Below are positions 1 through 9,988 of a stretch of DNA of 64,000 nt, piece by piece. Within the stretch, counting starts at the first letter, position 1, and each line of letters starts with the position of its first letter. Under the pieces are notes generated by a model. It had not been told where the DNA came from, did not search any database, and worked only from the letters and a program-made list of their open reading frames with translations. The position numbers and the translations under genes were made by a program. The stretch is from NCBI RefSeq assembly GCF_014356525.2, contig NC_052518.1:35477705-35541704 (forward strand). Reading direction: 5' to 3'. Source of the stretch: Nilaparvata lugens (lineage: Eukaryota; Arthropoda; Insecta; Hemiptera; Delphacidae).

Positions 1-765
1 TGCATCAAGAAAAACTAATTCTTGTAAAGACACCAGCCAAGCTATTAAAAGATTTAAAAAATCTGGTGTGGCGCACTCACACAACTTTCCTTGCCGTTAT
101 GAAAAATTATCAACTGACGCTAGTGTTTACACGCATCTCAAGTCTACTATTCCAAGATTTGAGCCAGCTGGTGACAGGACAATAACGCTGGAGACACACA
201 AAGTCTGCTATCTCTTTATAGTGAATGTTTTAATAGAATCAACAGTTTGCAATTGAATAATAACATATTCTAGAATTCCGAGCTTATTTTCAATTTTAGG
301 TGAAAATGTTACTGAACATTAATTGTACAGTTCTTCATGCTCAATCTTCCCGCTAGAAATGTTTTGTTTAAATTATATCTGAAGCCTGATAATTGGGAAT
401 CTAACTTTGTATAGATGGGGCGGAGCTCCTGAAATTTTTACAGATATGGGACTTATGGCAGTTGATAGAGCTTATCAATGAATATATGAGGTATTAATTT
501 GATAAAAATCGTTTGAGCCGTTTTTGAGAAAATCGCGAAAAACCCTGTTTTTGACAACATTTTCGCCATTTTAGCCGCCATCTTGTATTGCATTTGATCG
601 AAATTGTTCGTATCGGATCCTTATAGTGTAAGGACCTTAAGTTCCAAGTTTCAAGCTATTCCGTTAATTGGGAGATGAGATATCTAATGACATATTTTTA
701 AAATGGCAGATGAAAAATTTCAGAATTATAAGCTGATTAAAAAAATATACAATCAACTCAATTAG
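1..765. other. No gene seen; dispersed-repeat-like DNA
   Basis: AT-rich sequence without a convincing ORF. The stretch around 565-590, which reads roughly gccattttagccgccatctt, resembles the gatggcgg-type dispersed repeats found at 59290-59890 and 62245-62545, so this is probably decayed repeat. The 62-codon open frame at 68-256 starts without ATG and shows no recognisable domain. Confidence 0.4.
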
Positions 766-770
766 TTAGC

Positions 771-2975
771 CATTAGAGTAGCCTAATACTGGGATTACTG
801 GGAAGAATTTTTGCGCAATTACCGAGAAATAAGGAAAAATTTTTGCGCAAATCCCCCTCCCCCTCCCCCTCCCCCTCCCCCTCTAGAGTTTGCGCATGCG
901 CAAACTCCCCCTCTCCTCCCCCTCTCCATCTCCCTCTCCCTCTCCCTCTCCTTCTCCCTCTCCCTCACCCTCTCCCTCTCCTTCTCCCTCTCCCTCTCCT
1001 TCTCCCTCTCCTTCCCCCTCTCCCTCTCCTTCTCCCTCTCCCTCTCCCTCTCCCTCTCCCTCTCCTTATCTTATCTCCCCTCTCCCAGTGAGGACGAGGG
1101 GGTTGAAAAGAGAGAGAGATATATCTCTCTCAGTGAGGGAAAAAAAAATTTCCCTTTTTGGAGGAAAAATTCCCTCTCTCTATAGTGACAGATTAAAGTG
1201 AATCCATCTATTGCTATACTGACAGATTAAAGTGAATCCATATTTCTACATCTAATGCTATACTGTCAAATTAAAGTGAATCCATATTTCTACATCTAAT
1301 GCTATACTGTCAAATTAAAGTGAATGCTAGATGAGGGGAAAAATAATTTCCCTTTGAGGGAAAAATTCTCTACTGTCAAATTAAAGTGAATCTGTTACAT
1401 CTTTATACTGAGTGAATCTGTTACATCTTTATACTGTAAAATTATAAAGTGATTGCAAATTAATACATCTGATAACTTATACTTTATCTACTGACAGATT
1501 AAAGTGAATCTGTTACATCTTTATACTGAGTGAATCTGTTACATCTTTATACTGTAAAATTATAAAGTGATTGCAAATAATACATCTAATAACTTATACT
1601 TTATCTACTGAAGATTAAAGTGAATCTGTTACATCTTTATACTGAGTGAATCTGTTACATCTTTATACTGTAAAATTATAAAGTGATTGCAAATTGAATA
1701 ATTCGGAGGGTACAAGAGAGTGTGATACACCCATCGTTTCTCTGTCTCTCGCATAAGCTTAAAGATTGTGCAAACTACTAGGTGGAAAAAAACAGATGGC
1801 CCAAAAACAGATGGCCCCATGCGTTATCTCCTATTCTCGCTTACTCCATATCTACTGCTTTTTCCTCTATTACGAAAGCCATGTGAAAGAGAAATCAGTC
1901 GTGAGTTCCTTTTTAATCCTGCCTTCCTATACTGCCAGTTGAAGTGAATCCATATTATTCACTTTATATGTCACTTTATATGTGGCTTGCACCCAACTCG
2001 AGCCTCCTGGCACGTTGCCGCTTTTCCTCTATTGCAAAAGCCATGTGAAAGAGAAATCAGTCCTGAGTTCCTTTTTAATCCGTCATTCGTATACTGTACT
2101 AGTGAAACCATTTATGCTTCTCTCCACGCAGCGATCTCTGCATTACGAATGCCGAGTAAAGGATCATGTCGTTCTCCCCTTTGATCGGTCGTACGCTACT
2201 GCCAGTTTAAGTGAATCCATCATCCACCTCAGCAGCTATGCCTTAGTACATCGCTTCTCACAAGTAGCAGTTTGAGATTGCCAGATGGCCCCATGCGTTA
2301 TCTCCTATTCTCAAATCACCATATTCTAAATTCCTTTTTGCTATTATCAACAACGAAATAAGCTATTTTGAGCCATCTCTTATCACTGAAAATCCAATGT
2401 TCCCGGTTCACACACCTAGCAATGAGATTTCGCTACAACTCTTCACATTCCTGCAATATCAATTATAATTATTCCACTGTCACCAATCTTTAATACTGCT
2501 GGCTTTTCTATGATTGAGATAACTACGATAATAAATACAATTGCTGTAGATTGAAGATTCGTACAGCATTCCCTGTTATGACATTTATGACATGTTCTGT
2601 ATTTTATTTTACTGAGTAGGCTCAATCCAGAAATTACGATTTTACTTCTCAACAACCATTAATGATAATGTAGATGACAAGATTTTTTAACAACAGAGTT
2701 TTAGCTGGTTCTATCTAGTTTTCAAACCCTGTGTCAACGCTACATAAATTCGTTCAAGAAAATATTTATCGTAACTACATTAATGCATCAAACTCTCAAG
2801 AGACCGATGCATTTTTTCAACATCGAGTTCAATGCATTACTTTCAAGTATAAATAAAAGTGCCTATAGGCTCCTGACAAGAGACAACTATTATTTGATAA
2901 ATTAATATCATTGATGTCACCAAAATTGTGCATCAGAGTTGAAGCAAAATTAGATGAAGTTGCACTGATGTAAAG
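771..2975 (+). repeat. Composite repeat, copy A
   Basis: In order it holds: a conserved head of about 80 bp ending tttttgcgcaaat (771-853), a CCCTCT-rich tract (854-1075), an array of degenerate units built on attaaagtgaatc and ctgttacatctttatactg (1185-1700), and a unique-looking tail (1690-2975). The tail reappears almost unchanged at 25085-25958, and a piece of it (1985-2240) recurs at 30000-30240. Copies A and B both break at the same point, gcactgatgtaaag, which suggests a defined right boundary. Open frames inside are simple-repeat translations (Ser/Pro/Leu runs) and not genes. Confidence 0.8.
886..907. promoter_or_regulatory. Perfect 22-bp palindrome with NRF1-like core
   Basis: The sequence is self-complementary over 22 bp around tgcgcatgcgca, which matches the established NRF1 consensus. 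It sits inside the CT-rich tract of copy A. The identical palindrome is present at 5103-5124 in the inverted partner. Whether any factor binds is inference. Confidence 0.5.
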
Positions 2976-3314
2976 ATGTAGAAAGTACTTGAAGGTGATT
3001 GTTAAAAATGAAAAGCAAGTAGATTATTTGAGTAACAAATTAAGACTGGTAGTAATATTATGGAAGCAGATTTAGACAGAACTTTTTTCTATCAAAGGAA
3101 AAATGAAAGCTATTGATTATAGTTATATTTGAGTAATTATGCAAGTAGGTATTTAGATAAGTGTGAGACACATGTAAAGACAACCTTGATGTATCCCTTC
3201 CAAGTCAAATGAACGTCATGATTCAGATTAAGTTGGTGAAAGCACAAGTGGCTATTGTTGAGAGAAGCAAAGCGATTATTTGATTTCAGGTGATATGCAT
3301 ATCTAGCTAGAACT

Positions 3315-3413
3315 AGTTTTTTTTTTTTTTTTTTTTGAAAACCACAGAGACATTCGGGGAACAGCAACTAGCAGAATTTTAAAATACAAATTTGAGAGAG
3401 AGAAACTCTCTTC
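3315..3413 (+). repeat. T-run-headed repeat fragment, interrupted by gap
   Basis: A 17-nt T run is followed by gaaaaccacagagacatt and then gcagaattttaaaatacaaatttgagagag. A related block lies at 32178-32275 (T run, gaaaccacacagtcattt, aaatttgagagagagg). The N gap truncates this copy. Confidence 0.6.
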
Positions 3414-3513
3414 NNNNNNNNNNNNNNNNNNNNNNNNNNNNNNNNNNNNNNNNNNNNNNNNNNNNNNNNNNNNNNNNNNNNNNNNNNNNNNNNNNNNNNN
3501 NNNNNNNNNNNNN
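3414..3513. other. Assembly gap (100 N)
   Basis: Exactly 100 N, the usual placeholder for a scaffold gap of unknown length. Confidence 0.99.
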
Positions 3514-4057
3514 GCATATGAACAGACTACCCACCCCTCCGTTCTATCAATAATTCTTCACACATTTGCTTCTATTGCTTGAGCTGTGGCAACAGTAGGA
3601 GATATCATTATGTACAACAATATAGAAGAGATTACTATCTTTACCTATAGATTACATCCATATCTATAACGTATGTTAATCATCCAATTTATTTGAAATT
3701 CAGCATTTCGAAAATTATTAATTATGGAAATAATTTTGGTAAGAGATGTAATAACTATTAGTAAGAATAGAGATAATGATTCTCTAAGTACCCTCTGGAG
3801 TATAGTAGTTGATGCATTGAACGTAGTTTTGGGAATTAATATCAAGATAAATTATTAATCAGTATTAACAAATGTGGATCTCCTTAGTTTGAAATAATTG
3901 CCTCATACATAATCATAAATAGCAGTGGAAAGATTCATTTATAGAACAGAAAGCCAGCTCATGAAAAATGCCAAGGTATATCTATTGTGAAATGTTTTAA
4001 TACGAATTTCCTATTTTTGTAGTGAAGGGCACCTTAGTAATCGAATCCTGAAATGAT

Positions 4058-4764
4058 TTAATTTACCTTTATTTTTTGGAGGTCGGTCATCCTCTCGACT
4101 GTGTGGACCCTCTTGGATCCTCCCTCGCCGATAGAGATCTTGATCCTCCCGTCCGATGACCAGACATTCCTATGCCCATGACGGTCGGCCGCAGCGTTGA
4201 GGATCTTGAGGCGCTCCGCAGTCAGATCCTCGCGAATGGTGACGCCGGAACCCTTCAGCTTCCTCTTAGCATCGAAGATCATCTTCCTGGTCCGGTAGCT
4301 GCAGAGTCGAACTATGATGGGTCGGTCCTTGGGTTTAGCTTGCCCTTGTTGAGGTGGTTGACGCCTTCCAACGCGATGCGAGCGGTTGACATCCGCCAAA
4401 GTCACGGGCACGTTCAGCTTCTTGTTAAAGACATCGAGCGCCAGCAGGTCCGTGTCTTCTTTGTCACTCTCCGGGATCCCAAAAATACGTATAGAATGTC
4501 GGCGCCATATTGCTCGAGGTCGTCGACCTTCAGGTGACAAGATACCTCCAGCTCACGAATTCTATCGTGCAGCTGTTTGTTCTCTTCCTTCAATGCCTGA
4601 AGTTCCTCGAAAATAGATTTCACAGCCATTGATACAGCACTGTGGACAGACTCTTCGATTTGCTGTCGAATAATGAGGAGGGTCTCTTCGGACAATGCTC
4701 CAGAAATAGCTGGCTTCGGAGCATTGACCTCATTCTTCGGTGTGCCTCTATTCGGTCGAACCAT
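4058..4764 (-). pseudogene. LINE ORF1 (L1-type, coiled coil + RRM-like), frameshifted
   Basis: Two overlapping minus-strand frames (4414-4764 and 4058-4540) together form one ORF1-type protein of about 235 residues. The N-terminal frame holds a Glu/Lys/Leu-rich coiled coil (FEELQALKEENKQLHDRIRE) leading to DDLEQYG. The second frame picks up with RRHSIRIFGIPE, the signature junction of L1/transposase_22-type ORF1 proteins, and continues through an RRM-like core (PIIVRLCSYRTRKMIFD) and a basic C-terminal domain. These proteins bind element RNA as trimers. The frames meet near 4505, where losing one G from a short G run explains the shift. No ORF2 follows downstream on the minus strand, so this is a truncated relic. 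It sits between the inverted composite-repeat arms at 771 and 5245. Confidence 0.8.
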
Positions 4765-4999
4765 CGTGTACCGTTAGGTGGATTTACACTTTTATAGGCG
4801 AGAAGGTGAACTGAAGATTTAGGAATGTTTTTTCAAGATAAATAAAAAGAGTGTGAGTTAATCAAAAATATAATTTCACTATTGAATTAAGCTCGAGAAA
4901 CTGAATAACTAGATGTATAATTTGAAGTGAATTGAACTGTATAACCCTACGAAATATCTGTTAGAAGACGGAGCCGAACTGACACACGTTTACTCACTC

Positions 5000-5245
5000 G
5001 ACATAACCGACAGAGAGCCTGGAGAGGGAGAGGGAGAGGGAGAGGGAAGGAGAGGGAAGGAGAGGGAGAGGGAGAAGGAGAGGGAGAGGGGGTGGAGAGG
5101 GGGAGTTTGCGCATGCGCAAACTCTAGAGGGGGAGGGGGTAGGGGGAGGGGGACGGGGATTTGCGCAAAAATTTTTCCTTATTTCTCGGTAATTGCGCAA
5201 GAATTCTTCCCAGTAATCCCAGTATTAGGCTACTCATTAGCCCAC
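5000..5245 (-). repeat. Inverted partner of the composite-repeat head
   Basis: Read on the minus strand, this repeats the head of copy A (agcctaatactgggattact, the accgagaaataagg box, then tttttgcgcaaat), the CT-rich tract and the 22-bp tgcgcatgcgca palindrome. Together with 771-1075 it forms inverted arms enclosing about 4 kb. Confidence 0.8.
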
Positions 5246-6543
5246 ACTGTGATCATTATCTTTCTCTCCCTTGATTCTTGATGTATGAATTAAATATAGA
5301 ATATACGAATTATTGAGAGTTTATAGATGCAAAACTACGAATAATAGAGGTCGAAGATAAGCCAGGGCTTGATTTTACTATTAATCATCAAGGCCAGTTT
5401 AAAGTTGGAAGAGCATTTTCCAGAAGTACATCGAAAATTGACTGTTCTGAATGTAGAATCAATAGTTCTACAGTTCCTGATGAGTTATGACATTAGTTCC
5501 ATGAAAATATTCAGAATAACAGGATTCAAAAAATAATGCTCTTCCAAGCTTCACAAGATAAGTGTATTTTGGTCAGATGAGTACAAAAATATGCTTATAG
5601 ATCAACGATTATGAAAGTTCATGAAGAGGAGGTCATCGTAGATTCAGAACCAGTAAGTTCTAATGGGAAAAATTGAATACGGAAGTATTTATGGCTTGTT
5701 TAAACTCGTCAATCGAGATAATTCACATTTTCACCAAAAGAATACTGAATTTGAATATTTGGGAGGTGAGAACCCCAGTTCTTGGCAGGGGGAATCACCC
5801 TGATTACATATATGTTAAGTTCCAATCGATAGATTCCACAAAAAGTTATTCATGACAGTTTTTGAAACTCGGAAATCGAGATAATTAAAATTTTTTATCA
5901 GGAAAGATCTATTTCAACTTTGCGAATGAATATTATTATAAGAGAAAGTAATATGATTGTAATTCTCTTCTCCATCCTTATTATTAGCAAATCATATATG
6001 GACAATATTGTATTATCATCTTGAAATATTCACTCAACTTCTTTGAAAAGGAAAGAAGTTCCTTGTATCCACGTGTGTATTGCTGTTTGGCTTTGAAAGC
6101 TGCATTCTTGTTCGAATTACATAAATGAGTCGAAAGTGACCTGCTAAGAGGGAAATGGGTCGCCAAAAACATAGGGTGATGTTATCGGAGGTTCAAACGT
6201 ATTCCATAACAAAACCTTTTCTAGCTGAAACTCTTTTCGGAAGGAACATATGCTTTTCTCACAACGGCTTATTGTCTGTCAGGTCTACAATCTGGAAGGT
6301 TTCGAAGGAAAGTGTCGAATATTCATAACAATAAGAATATCTACAACAATAGCTGACCCTCACACTATAGTATAGTTTCTTCGAATTCTGAGAGTAGACA
6401 GATGGGATTATTGTTTCCCTAGCCAATTTGCAAACATTTTCTTCAACTGTTCCATTGAGAGGGTAGTATTTATTTGTAAGAAGAGGCAACATCAAAGTCG
6501 CAGTGATATCAATACATTGAATACTAGAATGGTCTTTTGTAAT
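5246..6543. other. No supported gene
   Basis: AT-rich sequence. A minus-strand open frame of 103 codons at 6259-6570 has no recognisable motif, and no splice or promoter context is convincing. I see nothing else. Confidence 0.4.
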
Positions 6544-6544
6544 G

Positions 6545-6650
6545 AACCGGTGGAGGTATTTATAAACCAATTTACCTCACACCGGATATCAATCTGTAAC
6601 CGGTGGAGGTGTTCAATAAACCTCTTCACCTCACACCGGATATCAAATTA
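6545..6650 (+). repeat. 53-bp tandem pair with internal dyad
   Basis: Two consecutive units each run from aaccggtggaggt to cacctcacaccggatatcaa. Within each unit ccggtggaggt at the start can pair with acctcacaccgg near the end, so each unit is itself an imperfect hairpin. Confidence 0.7.
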
Positions 6651-9185
6651 TGTCGCCGAGAATTTCTTCATACCATGACTTAGTTAATCTTCATGGCACA
6701 AAGTGGAATATTAATTACAAAGAACTAAAATAAAGTTTAGGTCTTCAAGAACAACTAACTAAAGTTCTTACTTCTTATCCTTACTTCTTTCTTATCTTAC
6801 TTCTTAGACATGAGGTTCGAAAGACACTCTTGCAGTCTATCCCACCGTTGTGCACCAATGTAAACGGCAGAGAGTTTCTCCTCTCCTGTAAAATTTACTG
6901 ACATTATACTACTATTAAACATCTATTTGAATCTGTGATTAGTTTGGAGCTTACAGTGGATTCGTTCATCCAAATGCACAGATTCTCAGCAATATTTAAT
7001 CGTCACCTATTTTAGCAACTAATAACTATGAGCCAGGAACTTCAATGAAAAATACTTTAAGAATTCAACCTCAGGTTTAGACCTGATACACAAAAAACAA
7101 CTACAATTATACCCACTCAATTTCACACTATCACAATTAATTGGCTTCTTATTATATAGAATTAATTTATTAGATTGGCTTCTTAACACTAATTCTATTT
7201 CCTATTCAAAGAGTAAAGCGAAGTTCTAGTTTATGGTAGTTTTAAATTATTGTGAATGTTATTCTCGTGGATGTCGATTCTAGAGAGCTATAGTGTATTA
7301 TCTTGAGTCTTCGACCATGTATAGATGGCCCAATACATCCTATACATTGTCGAAATTTAAATCACCACACTTATGATTGCCATCTGTCATGGATCAGTAG
7401 CCTCTCCACCATAATTTTGTGTATTGCTAAGTATATTAAAGTATTATCGAGTATTATCAAGTGTAGGCTATTAAAGTTTTATAAAGTGTTCTAAATGATA
7501 AGATACTGAAGTATTGAAGTAATGATTTTCACAATACATCAAGATCATTATCAAACTTGCTTTATTTGGTTGACCCCTTACCCCCCACCATCATTGATTC
7601 AGAAAACAATTAGCTTCTACACACACTCCCCCCCCATCTATACAAATTTTCGTCAGTCATACTACATCACTAGCTTTTTTGGGACCCCCACACAAGAATT
7701 TTATTGATTTAGAGAGAACCCAAGAATTTCAAGAATGCATAGACGGGTAGGGGTGTTAGTAACCCAACGAAATTTCAATTGGAGTGAAACCTTAGTATCT
7801 CATAGGCCCTATCCAAAACGATTTCAAGTACAAGCTTGGTCAAAAGTATAAACTTCAGTGAATCATCTTGAATGGAAATCGGTATTCAAAAGTCTGTATT
7901 CAATACTCTGTGTCTTAAAATTTCTCTGTATCTTTAAAAGTCTTACTCTCTCATTTAAAAATTGAAGAAAACTTGAAAAGACAAAGATATCAATATCGAA
8001 AGAATATATTGATATTTAAATCTATTGCAGCAGTCATCATAATATGATTATGAATATGAATTTTAATATTATGGGTAAGCTCTAATTATTAATGATAATA
8101 TTCAAAATCTCTCATATAATTATATTTCAATCAATAATTAACTGAAGAGTTATTGGAGAATTTGGAATAACAAAAGAAATGCAATTGCGAATATTTAATT
8201 GCAAAATCATCATGGAACTTCGTGGAGCATAACCTTGGATTATTGTCATAATAATAGATTGCAACATGTGTTTCATTCTATACCATTGAAAGTCTTCTTC
8301 CTCTTGATTTTGAGTAAACATTCCAAATCAATAGAATATCATTCAAAGGGACATTGAAAATACTGATGATGATGTAATCTTAGTCGAAATTATGTTCTAT
8401 CATGTTAGTCTATAATATCTATAGTATCTATTTGCATTCCACATATTGGTTGGTATTTACAATAGCTAAACAACTCAATGTGAAGCATTGAATCTATTGA
8501 AAGGAACAAATTAAAAGATTGAAATTATTGTTATGATAACACGGGTGAACGCACCCTCCCCCCACTGAATTAAGAAACTTTCCCCCCCATGTAATATGCT
8601 TCCCCTGGGCACCCTTGAAAATAATAATCATCCGTTGTAAAAGAATGGTGTGAATTCAAATACAGTCGCTTCACATTGATTTGAAAGGTTAGTGTGAGGA
8701 ATTAAAAAATAAGTTGGTTGAGACCCTCAACATGACCCTCAATTTGAAATGAAATATAAAACTAATAATTGCTAATATGATCAATAAACTAATTAATCAA
8801 TGTCCAAATTAAAATGTTATATTGTTTAAATTTCACCAGATGATATGAAGTAGAAAAATTGAACTCAACTTCCTATGCATTACTGTATCAACTTGAACTA
8901 AGCTGATATTTTCCTTTAAAGAAATTATTTAGCCTTAAAAATCGATTTGATGAATGGTAAGGTGGGAAGAAATGCCATAGTAATCTATTAATTCATCAAA
9001 TGAATATTGATTGTTTATAGTTCACTTCTAATAGATAATTCCCCTAGAGTAAAAACATAAAAGCTGTTTTCCCACAAAACAGCTTTTTTGAGTTACTACA
9101 GTCTTATCATCTGATGTTGCGCTAAGCTATTGCTAGGAAAGAAATCTTGCTGTAGGAATCCATAGAGAAATTATAGTTTAGAGTT
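6651..9185. other. No supported gene
   Basis: AT-rich intergenic-like sequence. Open frames at 7303-7494, 7522-7707 and 8127-8321 are short and show no domain, promoter or splice context. Confidence 0.4.
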
Positions 9186-9239
9186 TCTATTATTGGTAAC
9201 ACTGATCACGCGGACTCGCGTGCGTGAGCATTAACTTGT

Positions 9240-9420
9240 CACTGTTATAGTGTAGAACTGTACAGCGCATGCGCAATGACGTCATTGATGACGACATTAT
9301 ACTAAGAATATTTCGACCAGTGTGCATGACTACTATTTCTATTTCGGCCTTCTGCGCATGCCCGGTGACGTCAAAATGACGTAGCATACTAAGACTATTT
9401 CGCACTAAGAATATTTCGGT
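9240..9420 (+). promoter_or_regulatory. Duplicated NRF1-like / CRE-like module
   Basis: Two related units of about 90 bp: gcgcatgcgcaatgacgtca...actaagaatatttcg and gcgcatgcccggtgacgtca...actaagactatttcg. Each has an NRF1-like gcgcatgc box 4 bp before a CRE palindrome tgacgtca, with a further tgacg nearby. The pairing and duplication are seen directly. That this is a promoter or bidirectional enhancer is inference; a MITE with CpG-containing termini is the alternative. Confidence 0.45.
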
Positions 9421-9904
9421 TCACCGGCATCAAATTAATGCAATCGGTAGTTATTATAATGAAATCATATAGAGCTCTAATTTTATACAAAATTGGCATT
9501 TCCAATAATGTTTTACTATGTATGGATCTCTCAATTAAGCTTTCCGCATTCAATGCATGAGTTGTAACAATAATGCAGCCAATGGTTGCCGGTAATCCTT
9601 CCTACAACTTCATGCGACTTTAGAATTTGATACATAGAATGTGAGACTATCAGCAGTAGATTGCTTTTAGCGAAGTGAAGTAATAAGTTTTTATAGAACT
9701 AGATAATTTGCACCGCATATCCTGTTTCAATATTGATAAGAGTGGAAGGAATAAACACTTCATAATAGAACAAATTCACACCTGGACTAAGAATAGAGTT
9801 CGCGGGAAATGATTCACACCGCATATATAGAATAGAATAGAATAGAATAGAAATAGTCTTTATTCATCAGATGTAAGAAATACATTGGAACAGTGTCAAT
9901 AGAT

Positions 9905-9907
<3 letters not shown>

Positions 9908-9944
<37 letters not shown>
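9908..9944. repeat. (TA)n microsatellite
   Basis: Uninterrupted TA dinucleotides in the 3' UTR region of the minus-strand LINE. Confidence 0.95.
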
Positions 9945-9946
<2 letters not shown>

Positions 9947-9988
9947 TATAAATAACTAGGCTAGCCTAGTATAGACAAAAACGTTTCG

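Noticed and set aside
811..1201. Long open frames rich in Ser/Leu/Pro on the plus strand
   Set aside because: They are translations of the CCCTCT tract in all three frames; a hexamer repeat is open by construction.
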